DNA of 64,000 nt from Burkholderia sp. HI2500 (lineage in GTDB: Bacteria; Pseudomonadota; Gammaproteobacteria; Burkholderiales; Burkholderiaceae). The stretch is taken from contig NZ_NKFL01000004.1 of assembly GCF_002223055.1 (NCBI RefSeq), positions 1,364,001 through 1,428,000 on the forward strand, given 5' to 3'. The notes beneath the pieces were generated by a model that saw nothing but the letters and a program-made list of their open reading frames with translations, was not told the DNA's origin and did no database searches. Below, one piece after another: positions 44,779-53,323 of this stretch; the stretch's first letter is position 1, and each line of letters starts with the position of its first letter. Both the position numbers and the translations under genes were made by a program.

Positions 44779-47265
44779 GTGCGAATCAGACATTCCTTCC
44801 TTTGCGTCTCCGTGCTGGTGGTCGGCAGCCAGAGCCATGCGACGGAATTCAATTCGTCGTTCCTGAACATCGACGGTTCGAACAACGTCGATCTGTCGCA
44901 GTTCTCGCAGGCGGACTTCACGCTGCCGGGCGAGTACATGCTCGACGTGCAGGTCAACGACCTGTTCTACGGGCTGCAGGCGATCGAATTCATCGCCGTC
45001 GATACATCAGGGGCGGGCAAGCCGTGCCTGCCGCCGGAACTCGTCGCGCAGTTCGGGCTGAAGCCGTCGCTCCTGAAGGACCTGCCGCGCTTCCAGGGCG
45101 GACGTTGCGTCGACCTCGGCGCGATCGAGGGCGCGACCGTGCGCTACGTGAAAAGCGACGGGCGGCTCAAGATCACGATTCCGCAGGCCGCGCTCGAGTT
45201 CACCGATTCGACCTACCTGCCGCCGTCGCGCTGGTCCGAAGGGATTCCGGGTGCGATGCTCGACTATCGCGTGATCGCGAACACGAACCGCAACTTCGGG
45301 ACGGGCGGCCGCCAGACGAATTCGATCCAGGCCTACGGGACGGTGGGCGCGAACTGGGATGCATGGCGCTTTCGCGGCGACTACCAGGCGCAATCGAACG
45401 TGGGCAATACGGCCTACGCGGACCGCACGTTCCGCTTCAGCCGGCTTTACGCATTTCGTGCGTTGCCGTCGATCCAGTCGACGGTGACGTTCGGCGACGA
45501 CTACCTGACTTCCGACATCTTCGACACGTTCGCGTTGACGGGCGCGTCGATCCGCAGCGACGATCGCATGCTGCCGCCTTCGTTGCGCGGCTATGCGCCG
45601 CTGATCTCGGGTGTCGCGCGCACCAACGCGACCGTGACCGTGTCGCAGGCAGGCCGCGTGTTGTACGTGACGCGCGTGTCGCCGGGCGCCTTCGCGCTGC
45701 AGAACATCAATACGAGCGTGCAGGGCACGCTCGACGTCGCGGTCGAGGAAGAGGACGGCAGCGTGCAGCGCTTCCAGGTGACGACGGCCGCCGTGCCGTT
45801 CCTCGCGCGCGCCGGGCAATTGCGCTACAAGGCCGCCGTCGGCAAGCCGCGCCAGTTCGGCGGCGCCGGCATCACGCCGTTCTTCGGCTTTGGTGAAATC
45901 GCCTACGGTCTGCCGTTCGACGTCACGGCGTACGGCGGCTTCATCGCCGCGTCGGGTTATACGTCGATCGCGCTCGGCCTGGGCCGCGATTTCGGCGCGT
46001 TCGGCGCGCTGTCGGCCGACGTCACGCATGCGCGGGCGAAGCTGTGGTGGAACGGCGCGACGCGCAACGGCAACTCGTACCGCATCAACTATTCGAAGCA
46101 CTTCGACGGGCTCGATGCCGACGTGCGCTTCTTCGGTTATCGCTTCTCCGAACGCGAATACACGAACTTCGCGCAGTTCTCGGGCGACCCGACCGCGTAC
46201 GGCCTCGCCAACAGCAAGCAGCGCTACTCGGCGACGCTGTCGAAGCGTTTCGGCGATACCTCGACCTATTTCTCGTACGACCAGACGACCTACTGGGAAC
46301 GCGCGAACGAGCAGCGCGTCGGCCTCACGCTCACGCGGGCGTTCTCGATCGGCACGCTGCGCAACCTGAACGTGAGCGTGTCGGCGTTCCGCACGCAGAG
46401 CGCCGGTGCAAGCGGCAACCAGGTCTCGGTCACCGCGACGTTGCCGATCGGCGGCCGTCACACCGTCACGTCGAACCTGACGACGGGCAGCGGCAGCACG
46501 AGCGTGAACGCGGGCTACATCTACGACGATCCGGACGGCCGTACCTACCAGGTCAACGCGGGTGCGACCGACGGGCGTGCATCGGCGAACGCGAGCTACC
46601 GCCAGCGCTCGTCCGCGTATCAGCTGACCGCGCAGGCGTCGACGCTCGCCAATGCGTATGCGGCGGCATCGCTCGAAGTCGACGGTTCGTTCGTCGCGAC
46701 GCAATACGGCGTGTCGGCGCACGCGAACGGCAATGCGGGCGACACGCGCCTGCTGGTGTCGACCGACGGCGTGCCCGACGTGCCGCTGTCCGGCACGCTC
46801 TCGCACACCGATTCGCGCGGCTATGCGGTGCTCGACGGCATCTCGCCGTACAACGTGTACGACGCGACCGTCAACGTCGAGAAGCTGCCGCTCGAAGTGC
46901 AGGTGACGAACCCGATCCAGCGCATGGTGCTGACCGACGGCGCGATCGGCTTCGTGAAGTTTGCCGCCGCGCGCGGCAGCAACCTGTACCTGACGCTGAC
47001 CGACCCGGCCGGCAAGCCGCTGCCGTTCGGTGCATCGGTGCAGGACGTGGCGAACGGCAAGGAACTCGGCATCGTCGGCGAGGGCGGTGCGGCGTTCCTG
47101 ACCCAGGTTCAGCCGAAATCCACGCTGGCGGTGCGTGCGGGCGAACGCACGCTCTGCACGATCGACACGCTGCCGAACCAGCTCCAACTCGAAGGCACGC
47201 CGATTCCGGTGACGTGCCAGACGCCCGGCGAGTCGCATGCAGCGGCCGCACGGGTCGAACGATGA
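44779..47265 (+). CDS. Outer-membrane fimbrial usher, cluster 2
   Basis: An 828-aa FimD-family usher starting with GTG 44779 and a signal peptide (VGSQSHA|TEF). Family features: SQADFTLPGEYMLDVQVND in the chaperone-binding domain, GASIRSDDRMLPPSLRGYAP before the plug, LFYGLQAIEF and a C-terminal region with a Cys pair (LCTID...VTCQT). Receives pilin-chaperone complexes and exports the fibre. Order here is pilin-usher-chaperone, different from cluster 1. Confidence 0.92.
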   Translation: MRIRHSFLCVSVLVVGSQSHATEFNSSFLNIDGSNNVDLSQFSQADFTLPGEYMLDVQVNDLFYGLQAIEFIAVDTSGAGKPCLPPELVAQFGLKPSLLKDLPRFQGGRCVDLGAIEGATVRYVKSDGRLKITIPQAALEFTDSTYLPPSRWSEGIPGAMLDYRVIANTNRNFGTGGRQTNSIQAYGTVGANWDAWRFRGDYQAQSNVGNTAYADRTFRFSRLYAFRALPSIQSTVTFGDDYLTSDIFDTFALTGASIRSDDRMLPPSLRGYAPLISGVARTNATVTVSQAGRVLYVTRVSPGAFALQNINTSVQGTLDVAVEEEDGSVQRFQVTTAAVPFLARAGQLRYKAAVGKPRQFGGAGITPFFGFGEIAYGLPFDVTAYGGFIAASGYTSIALGLGRDFGAFGALSADVTHARAKLWWNGATRNGNSYRINYSKHFDGLDADVRFFGYRFSEREYTNFAQFSGDPTAYGLANSKQRYSATLSKRFGDTSTYFSYDQTTYWERANEQRVGLTLTRAFSIGTLRNLNVSVSAFRTQSAGASGNQVSVTATLPIGGRHTVTSNLTTGSGSTSVNAGYIYDDPDGRTYQVNAGATDGRASANASYRQRSSAYQLTAQASTLANAYAAASLEVDGSFVATQYGVSAHANGNAGDTRLLVSTDGVPDVPLSGTLSHTDSRGYAVLDGISPYNVYDATVNVEKLPLEVQVTNPIQRMVLTDGAIGFVKFAAARGSNLYLTLTDPAGKPLPFGASVQDVANGKELGIVGEGGAAFLTQVQPKSTLAVRAGERTLCTIDTLPNQLQLEGTPIPVTCQTPGESHAAAARVER

Positions 47266-47281
47266 ATTCACGGATCCCGCG

Positions 47282-48028
47282 ATGAAACATTCCTTCTCCC
47301 TTTCCTTTCCGCGGCGCGCATGGTGCGTGCTCGCGACCGCCGGCGCGCTGTTCGCAGGCGCCGCGCAGGCGGCGATCGTGCCCGATCGCACGCGCGTGAT
47401 CTTCAACGAAGGCGAACAGGCCGCGATCGTCACGATCACCAACAAGAGCGCGACGTACCCGTATCTCGTGCAGTCGTGGCTCGAGGACGCGAAGGGCAAC
47501 AAGATCACGTCGCCGCTGATGGTCGTGCCGCCGCTGCAGCGCGTTGAGGCGAACGAGCGCAACGTGCTGCGGATCGCGAAGCTGCCGGGCACCGAGCTGC
47601 CGGCCGATCGCGAAACGGTGTTCTACCTGAACATCCGCGAAGTGCCGCCGAAGACGGATACGCCGAACACGTTGCAGATCGCGCTGCATACGCAGATGAA
47701 GCTGTTCTACCGCCCGAAGGCCGTGCAGCCGGCGCGTGACGAGGACTGGACGTTGCCGATGACGTTGCGGGTCGACTCGGCCGCGCACACGCTCGTGTTC
47801 GACAATCCGACGCCGTATCACATCACGATCGTCAACCTGGCTTCGGGGGCGCAGAAGACGCCCGTGCCGCTGGAGCCGGTGATGGTGAGCCCGATGAGCA
47901 GGACGGACGTGCCGTTCAAGGCCGCGACGCCGTCGACGCTGTTCGTCACGCATGTCGATGATTACGGTGGCCAGGTGGCGGTGGAGTATGCGTGTGAGGC
48001 AGGGGCTTGCAAGAGCGTGAAGAAATGA
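47282..48028 (+). CDS. Periplasmic fimbrial chaperone, cluster 2
   Basis: 248 aa. Signal peptide (AGAAQA|AIV), then DRTRVIFNEGEQAAIVTITN, PPLQRVEANERNVLRIAKLP, LPADRETVFYLNIREVPPK and DNPTPYHITIVN, the standard PapD-type blocks. ATG 47282 lies 16 nt after the usher stop. The stop overlaps the next gene's start (ATGA). Confidence 0.93.
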   Translation: MKHSFSLSFPRRAWCVLATAGALFAGAAQAAIVPDRTRVIFNEGEQAAIVTITNKSATYPYLVQSWLEDAKGNKITSPLMVVPPLQRVEANERNVLRIAKLPGTELPADRETVFYLNIREVPPKTDTPNTLQIALHTQMKLFYRPKAVQPARDEDWTLPMTLRVDSAAHTLVFDNPTPYHITIVNLASGAQKTPVPLEPVMVSPMSRTDVPFKAATPSTLFVTHVDDYGGQVAVEYACEAGACKSVKK

Positions 48029-49050
48029 GCGGGGGCGCAAGACAACGCCTGTCGCCGCTCGCGGCATGGCTGCGCTGGGTCGTGCTCGCGATGCTGATCG
48101 CGGTGGTGCAGCCGGCATGGGCGCTGCGCTGCCTGAGCGACGGCGGCGCGGATTCGCTTACCGAGCCGATCGGCGGCGTCGCATCGTATCCGACGGACGC
48201 GCAGGACGGGTACGTGATCTGGGTATCGCCGCCGCGCACGACGACGGGGTACTGCTACAAGGACTACGGCGGGGACGCACTGGCCTTTTCCGAGAAGGTT
48301 TACTTCTACGCGAACCCGAGAATGCAGGATCCCGCCGCATGGGGACTGGAAATCGGCATTCGCTATGGTGGCCGGGACTATTTCGGCCTGGGTAGCGGGC
48401 TGGGCGCGCGCGTGGAAACCACCACCGAAGTGGGTCCGTGTTCGCCCCGGGACTTTGCATGGGGGCGCTGCGAGAAGGTGCCACTCAGCATTACCTATCA
48501 GGTGGTGGTGCGCAAGAAGGGTCAATGGATGCAGCCGCCGAACGATATCTATGCGGTCTTCCAGTTCGACGGCAAATACGGCCTCAACGCGGCCCGATCG
48601 AGTTTTCAGTACCGGCTGAGCGGGTTGTCGCGCCTGAAGCCGACACCGTGCCTCGTCGACGTGCTGGTGACGCCCGAGCCCGGCATCGTCAATTTCGGTC
48701 AGGTGCAGGCGTCCGGCAATGGCTTCCTGCCGGCCGTGCCGCGCCGGCGGTTCTCGTTGTCGCTGACGAAGAAATGCAGCATCCCGATTCGCGTCGACGG
48801 CTATTTCGAGGCGACCAAGGGCACCGTACAGAACGGTTTGCTGGTGCCGGCAGCGAACAGCAATTTCGGGATCGGCCTCGAGGATAGTCAGGGCAAGGCG
48901 ATCGAGTTCAACAAGCAGTTCACGCTCACGCAGTTTGCGGCCAACGTTGCGAATCAGACCGTGATGCTCGATGCGGTGCTCAAGTCGTTCGGACCACCGA
49001 AGATCGGGCCGTTTGACGCAGCCGCCACGATCCGGATTTTCCTGTATTGA
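48025..49050 (+). CDS. Fimbrial tip adhesin, cluster 2
   Basis: A 341-aa exported protein (signal peptide ending QPAWA|LRCL). N-terminal receptor-like domain, then a pilin domain with VDVLVTPEPGIVNFGQVQAS, LTKKCSIPIRVDGYF and a terminal strand AAATIRIFLY for donor exchange. ATG 48025 overlaps the chaperone stop, implying coupling. Likely the tip subunit of the second fimbria. Confidence 0.82.
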   Translation: MSGGARQRLSPLAAWLRWVVLAMLIAVVQPAWALRCLSDGGADSLTEPIGGVASYPTDAQDGYVIWVSPPRTTTGYCYKDYGGDALAFSEKVYFYANPRMQDPAAWGLEIGIRYGGRDYFGLGSGLGARVETTTEVGPCSPRDFAWGRCEKVPLSITYQVVVRKKGQWMQPPNDIYAVFQFDGKYGLNAARSSFQYRLSGLSRLKPTPCLVDVLVTPEPGIVNFGQVQASGNGFLPAVPRRRFSLSLTKKCSIPIRVDGYFEATKGTVQNGLLVPAANSNFGIGLEDSQGKAIEFNKQFTLTQFAANVANQTVMLDAVLKSFGPPKIGPFDAAATIRIFLY

Positions 49051-49134
49051 GCGTGGTGCGGTGTGAGCGGCGTGCGCCGCGCAACATGCTGCGTGCACTG
49101 AATTTTCATTGATGTACGGACGGAGGAGAAGGGG

Positions 49135-50475
49135 ATGCATCCGAGACGCAGTGTCGTCGCGGCCGTGCTGGCCGTGTCGGCAATGAGCGCGGTTCACGCG
49201 CAGACGGTATCGGCCGGCGGTTATTCGCTGACGGTGATTGGAGACCTGGGCGGGCCGCGCGACGTGCAGTACAACGGCAATGCCGTCAGTGCGGACGGCA
49301 AGACGATCATTGGTTCCTACTGGAGCGAAGCGCAGCCCGGTGGCTCGATGGCCTTCTCTTGGTCGGCCGCGACGGGCTGGCAGCGGCTGGCCGCGCCGGC
49401 GAACGCCTATGACTCGCAGGCACAGACGGTGTCGGCCGATGGGCAGGTAATCGGCGGCTCGATCAGCGCGCGCCAGGCGGACAGCAGCAACCTCGATCGA
49501 TGGGCGGTGCGATGGCCCGGCGACGGTCGCACACAGAAACTCGTTCCGGATACGGCCGGCCGGGGCGCAAGGGTCGACGTTGCGAACCTCGCCGGCACGA
49601 GGATGGCGGGCAGTTTTACGACGACAGGCGGCCGGAATGCACGGTTCATGTGGGACCAGCCGAGGGGTTTCCGCGAGTTGCCGCCGGGCGGCGACTATCT
49701 CGTGCAACTGCTCGCGATGACCTCGTCCGGGAATGCTGCAACCGGGTTCGCCGGCAATGTCGACGGCGTGTATGGTTCGCGCGCGCTCCTTTGGACAGAA
49801 CGAACCGGCGAACGACTGTTGCCGACGATCAACGCGGGCGCGGCCAGAATGGATATGGCCCGTGGCGTGACCGAAGACGAACGGACGATCGCCGGCTCGC
49901 TCGGCACTCTCGTGGACACGCCGGATGGACAACGGCTCGATTCGGAAGCCGTGCTGTGGACGAACGGCGGCGACAGCATCCAGCGGCTCGGTTTTCTCGA
50001 AGGCGATGACAGCAGCTACGCGTTGTCGATCAGTATGGACGGGCAGATTGTCATCGGTGGCTCGAGCAACGAGCAGACCGGTGTCGCGCGTGTCTTCGTC
50101 TGGACGCCGCAAAGCGGCATGCGCAGCCTCGTTGCGTTGCTCGAAGCGGCCGGCCTGTCGGCCGGCACGCTGAATCTGAGCCGCGTGATCGGCGTGAGCC
50201 CTGATGGGCAGACCATCACGGGGCAGGGCTATCGCGAAGACGACCCCGACGGGAGGCCGCAATTCTGGCAAGTGCACATCGATGCGGCGACGCTGCGCGC
50301 ATTGCGGCCGGCGAGCCCGGGTGCGGACGCATCGCGCGTACGGGCGTCGCAGCCGAAGGCGATGTCACGCATGCTGGCGGCAAAGCCGAACGCCGCGATG
50401 CAGCGAGATGTCTGCCGCATGCCGGTCACCCCGGCGCGGCTGGTGCAATGCCGGCTGCTGCCGGCCGCACGCTAG
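49135..50475 (+). CDS. Exported HAF-repeat protein of unknown role
   Basis: 446 aa with signal peptide (SAVHAQ|TVS). The body is made of repeats resembling HAF/extracellular-repeat beta-propeller blades, e.g. GNAVSADGKTIIGSYW, QTVSADGQVIGGSIS, SISMDGQIVIGGSSNEQTG and GVSPDGQTITGQGY. No autotransporter barrel is evident; the C-terminus is basic with two Cys (RDVCRMP, LVQCRLLPAAR). It follows the adhesin by 84 nt behind GGAGGAGAAGGGG, so it might be cotranscribed with cluster 2 or be independent. Function unknown. Confidence 0.72.
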   Translation: MHPRRSVVAAVLAVSAMSAVHAQTVSAGGYSLTVIGDLGGPRDVQYNGNAVSADGKTIIGSYWSEAQPGGSMAFSWSAATGWQRLAAPANAYDSQAQTVSADGQVIGGSISARQADSSNLDRWAVRWPGDGRTQKLVPDTAGRGARVDVANLAGTRMAGSFTTTGGRNARFMWDQPRGFRELPPGGDYLVQLLAMTSSGNAATGFAGNVDGVYGSRALLWTERTGERLLPTINAGAARMDMARGVTEDERTIAGSLGTLVDTPDGQRLDSEAVLWTNGGDSIQRLGFLEGDDSSYALSISMDGQIVIGGSSNEQTGVARVFVWTPQSGMRSLVALLEAAGLSAGTLNLSRVIGVSPDGQTITGQGYREDDPDGRPQFWQVHIDAATLRALRPASPGADASRVRASQPKAMSRMLAAKPNAAMQRDVCRMPVTPARLVQCRLLPAAR

Positions 50476-50508
50476 CGATCACGGTCGCAATCAGGTAAAG
50501 CGATGAAG

Positions 50509-50544
50509 CAAGGCGCCGGTTCCCCGACGCCTTGTGTCGTTTAC
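50509..50544. terminator. Terminator-like hairpin between convergent genes
   Basis: CAAGGCG-c-CGG-ttcc-CCG-a-CGCCTTG (50509-50534), a near-perfect stem with one internal C/A mismatch, then TGTCGTTT on the plus side. It separates the HAF-repeat gene from the convergent small gene, so it may serve both strands. Confidence 0.6.
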
Positions 50545-50678
50545 CGCACCCAGCGGCAAACCTTGTGATGGTGATGCTCGAAGTGACACACGCGGTGCGG
50601 ATGGGCTTCGGCGATCGCCGGCACGAGCACGGCGGCGGCGAGCGCCGCGACGGTCAGGGTCTTGAGTAGCGTCTTCAT
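50541..50678 (-). CDS. Small exported His-rich protein
   Basis: 45 aa from ATG 50678 (AGGACC 7 nt upstream). A clear signal peptide (MKTLLKTLTVAALAAAVLVP...EA|HPH) leaves a mature tail of about 22 residues with HPHRVCHFEHHHHKVCRWVR: seven His and two Cys. The tail looks like a metal-binding or Cys-bridged peptide. It adjoins a lipoprotein gene and the siderophore regulator; an iron or metal connection is only a guess. Confidence 0.6.
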   Translation of the reverse strand: MKTLLKTLTVAALAAAVLVPAIAEAHPHRVCHFEHHHHKVCRWVR

Positions 50679-50725
50679 GTTTGAGGTCCTGTCGTTGAAT
50701 AGTGGGTCACGGGAGCGGCGGCGCG

Positions 50726-50965
50726 TTACCACTGCGGCCGCTGATCGTCGCGATGGTCGTCCCGGCGATCGTCGCGGCGGTCGTCATGGCCGCCGCGATG
50801 CTGAGCCTCCCAGTCGCGGCGCTCCCAGTAGCGATTTCCGTCCCAGTAACGATCGCCATGCCAGCCGATCGTGACTTCGGCCGGGCCCGGATAGGCGACG
50901 CATCCGGTGAGCATCACGCTCGACAGCGCGCCCAGCATGACAGCGGATAGCACGATGGATTTCAT
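50726..50965 (-). CDS. Small lipoprotein with charged repeat tail
   Basis: 79 aa. Lipobox VMLTGC (Cys at about 22), then AYPGPAEVTIGWHGDRYWDG and an Arg/Asp/His-rich tail RDWEAQHRGGHDDRRDD... AGGGAG precedes ATG 50965. Resembles the many small Burkholderia envelope lipoproteins with DRY/WDG-type cores; function unknown. Confidence 0.7.
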   Translation of the reverse strand: MKSIVLSAVMLGALSSVMLTGCVAYPGPAEVTIGWHGDRYWDGNRYWERRDWEAQHRGGHDDRRDDRRDDHRDDQRPQW

Positions 50966-51285
50966 GTTTGTTCTCCCTGGGGAAACGGCACGTCGATCGT
51001 ACGGGCCCTCAAAATTTCACGTGGTAAGAAGTTGCTACCGCGCATGACACGACGCCCCAGGCGTTTCGTCGGAACCCCGTGAAAGCAGCGGCAGCCGTAT
51101 CCGCCGGACAGACACGTCGATGCCGCCTGCCACGACCGGCGGCATGCGTCCCATCTGCCCCGCCAACGATTCCGCCGATTGTTCAGACAAATCCTGACAA
51201 CCGAAAGGGTCATTTCGTAATCGTATTGAGAATGATTTGCGTTTACGTTAAATTTCGCTATCTCGGAATTTGACGGAGCAGATCG
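50966..51285. other. orbS promoter region
   Basis: 320 nt without a gene; the first 200 nt are GC-rich and featureless to me, the last 90 nt become AT-rich and carry the promoter and Fur-like box listed separately. Confidence 0.6.
51226..51254 (+). promoter_or_regulatory. Sigma-70-like promoter with Fur-like box for orbS
   Basis: TTGAGA (51226-51231)-N17-TAAATT (51249-51254) is a good housekeeping-type promoter. TGAGAAT-G-ATTTGCG (51227-51241) resembles the 7-1-7 Fur consensus TGATAAT-n-ATTATCA and covers the -35. Iron-loaded Fur would therefore block orbS transcription. The sigma factor gene begins 32 nt after the -10. Confidence 0.78.
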
Positions 51286-51942
51286 ATGGCGATGGCGGAA
51301 GTGCTCGACCGACCGGCGGCGGCAGCGGCAAACCCGTTCCTCGGCAGTTATCCCGACCGGCCGCCGCGTGCGCGCCGCACCGCGGAGCCCCGTGCGCAGG
51401 GTGCGTTGCTGGACGTGCTGATCTCGCATCGGGCGATGCTCGTCAATGTCGCGCGCGGCTTCGTCGGCTGTGCGAGCCGCGCCGAGGACGTCGTGCACGA
51501 CGTGTTCGTGAAGCTCGTCGAATTTCCGAACCAGGACGCGGTGCGCCAACCGGTCGCGTACGTGACGCGGATGGTGCGCAATGCGTCGATCGATGCGTGC
51601 CGCCGGCAAAGCCTCGAGAACGTCTATCACACGGAAGAGGACGACGGCTTCGACGTGCCGTCGCCCGAGCCGACGCCGGAAGCCGCGCTGCTGACGCGCG
51701 ACACGCTGCGGCGCGTGTGGGCGGCGCTCGACGACCTGCCGGCGCGCAGCCGCGCGGCGTTCGAGATGGTGCGGCTGCGCGAGGAGACGCTGCAGACCGC
51801 GGCGCGCGCGCTGAACGTGTCGCAGACGCTCGTGCATTTCATGGTGCGCGACGCGGAGCGCCACTGCGCGGAATGCCTCGACGCGTGCCATCGCGGCGTC
51901 GCGTGCCCGGTGTTCCTGGGCGGCCGCGCACGGCGCCGGTAA
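51286..51942 (+). CDS. orbS: ECF sigma factor for ornibactin genes
   Basis: A 218-aa iron-starvation (PvdS-type) sigma factor. Region 2 is [20 protein letters not shown] and region 4 is [20 protein letters not shown] with an HTH ...[17 protein letters not shown]. It should direct RNA polymerase to the ornibactin promoters during iron shortage. An extension of about 45 residues (Arg/Pro-rich) precedes region 2; the C-terminal tail has several Cys. ATG 51286 has GGAG upstream. Its TAA stop is part of the next promoter's -35 element. Confidence 0.93.
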   Translation: MAMAEVLDRPAAAAANPFLGSYPDRPPRARRTAEPRAQGALLDVLISHRAMLVNVARGFVGCASRAEDVVHDVFVKLVEFPNQDAVRQPVAYVTRMVRNASIDACRRQSLENVYHTEEDDGFDVPSPEPTPEAALLTRDTLRRVWAALDDLPARSRAAFEMVRLREETLQTAARALNVSQTLVHFMVRDAERHCAECLDACHRGVACPVFLGGRARRR

Positions 51943-51964
51943 AAAACCGCGCCGGCCAAACGTC
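51940..51964 (+). promoter_or_regulatory. OrbS-type promoter before orbH
   Basis: TAAA (51940-51943)-N17-CGTC (51961-51964), the same elements and spacing as the two promoters near orbE/orbI and the PvdS-type iron-starvation consensus. The TAA of the -35 is the orbS stop codon. The match is visible; recognition by OrbS is inferred. Confidence 0.78.
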
Positions 51965-52028
51965 TATCAGACAGGAGCGGCCGAAACCGCCGCTTCGCCA
52001 CCTTCAACCGCCTCAGCGATTTCCGATC

Positions 52029-52271
52029 ATGACGCAAGCCACGACGCCTTCCGCCGACACCGATGACCTCGTCTACACGGTCGTCATCAACGACGAAGAA
52101 CAGTATTCGATCTGGCCGACGTTCCGGCCCGTGCCGGCCGGCTGGCGCGAGATCGGCGTGAGCGGCCCGAAAGCCGACTGTCTCGCGCACATCGAGACCG
52201 TCTGGACCGACATGCGCCCCGCGAGCCTGCGCCGCGCGATGGACGGCGAGCGCGCATCGCGCGCGTCGTGA
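52029..52271 (+). CDS. orbH: MbtH-like protein for ornibactin NRPS
   Basis: 80 aa with the MbtH-family core [20 protein letters not shown] and the paired-Trp pattern (WPTF..., [15 protein letters not shown]). These proteins bind NRPS adenylation domains and are needed for their folding or activity, here presumably of OrbI/OrbJ. First gene after the OrbS-type promoter; no strong Shine-Dalgarno, start ATG 52029. Confidence 0.92.
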   Translation: MTQATTPSADTDDLVYTVVINDEEQYSIWPTFRPVPAGWREIGVSGPKADCLAHIETVWTDMRPASLRRAMDGERASRAS

Positions 52272-52315
52272 CCCGCTGCGCCGTGATCCGGCGCGCCACC
52301 TGAAGAGGACGTTGC

Positions 52316-53323
52316 ATGACCCTGCTTTCGTTGCCGACGCTCGACGACCTGCGTATCGAGCCGGGGCTGCCCACCGTCGTGTCGCCGCGCGGCAGTGACG
52401 GCATGTCGATCGACGACGTCGCGCCGCTGGCGCGCGAGATCGCGGCCGACACGCTCGAACGGGCGGGCGGCGTGCTGTTCACGGGTTTTCACGTGCCGTC
52501 GATCGACGCGTTCCAGCAGTTCGCGGCATCGTTCGGCGATCCGCTGATCGGCTATGAATACGCATCGACGCCGCGCAGCCAGGTCGAGGGCGCGGTCTAC
52601 ACGTCGACCGAATACCCGCCGCACCGCGCGATTCCGCTGCACAACGAGCAGTCGTATACGCGCGAATGGCCGCTGCGGATCTGGTTCCACTGCGCGCTCG
52701 CCGCGCCGAAGGGCGGTGCGACGCCGATCGCGGACAGCCGCGCCGTCTATCGCGCGCTCGATCCGGCGCTGATTGCGCGTTTCGAGAAACGTGAACTGCT
52801 GTACGTGCGCAATTTCGGGCAGGGGCTCGACCTGCCGTGGCAGCAGTCGTTCGGCACCGACGAGCCGGCCGAAGTCGAGCGGATGTGCGCGGCGCGCGGC
52901 ATCGAATGCGCATGGCGCACCGACGACGACGGCGAGCTGCTGCTGCGCACCCGCGAACGCTGCCAGGCCGTCGCGCGGCATCCGCGCACGGGTGACCGCG
53001 TGTGGTTCAACCAGGCGAACCTGTTTCACCTGTCGGCGCTCGACGACGACATGCAGGAAGCGCTCGTCGACGCGGTCGGGCTCGAGAACGTGCCGCGCAA
53101 CGTGTATTACGGCGACGGCGAACCGCTCGAAGCCGACGCGCTCGCGGAGATCCGCGGCGTGCTCGACCAGCAGCGCATCGTGTTCCCGTGGCGCACGGGC
53201 GACGTGCTGATGCTCGACAACATGCTGACCGCGCATGCGCGCGACCCGTTCGAGGGGCCGCGCAAGGTCGTCGTCGCGATGGCGCAGAGTTATACGGTCC
53301 CGCGCGGCCGAACGGAGGATTGA
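52316..53323 (+). CDS. orbG: TauD/SyrP-type Fe(II)/2-oxoglutarate dioxygenase
   Basis: 335 aa. Iron-ligand motifs: His-x-Glu in IPLHNEQSYTREWPLRIWF and the distal His in TAHARDPFEGPRK, with the 2-oxoglutarate Arg following (RK). Family members such as SyrP hydroxylate the beta carbon of NRPS-bound aspartate, which fits the hydroxy-aspartate of ornibactin. Stop overlaps orbC start (TGATG). Confidence 0.9.
   Translation: MTLLSLPTLDDLRIEPGLPTVVSPRGSDGMSIDDVAPLAREIAADTLERAGGVLFTGFHVPSIDAFQQFAASFGDPLIGYEYASTPRSQVEGAVYTSTEYPPHRAIPLHNEQSYTREWPLRIWFHCALAAPKGGATPIADSRAVYRALDPALIARFEKRELLYVRNFGQGLDLPWQQSFGTDEPAEVERMCAARGIECAWRTDDDGELLLRTRERCQAVARHPRTGDRVWFNQANLFHLSALDDDMQEALVDAVGLENVPRNVYYGDGEPLEADALAEIRGVLDQQRIVFPWRTGDVLMLDNMLTAHARDPFEGPRKVVVAMAQSYTVPRGRTED

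Noticed and set aside
51079..51273. A 64-codon frame in the orbS leader
   Set aside because: It covers the promoter and Fur-like box, has no ribosome site, and its translation is unremarkable.
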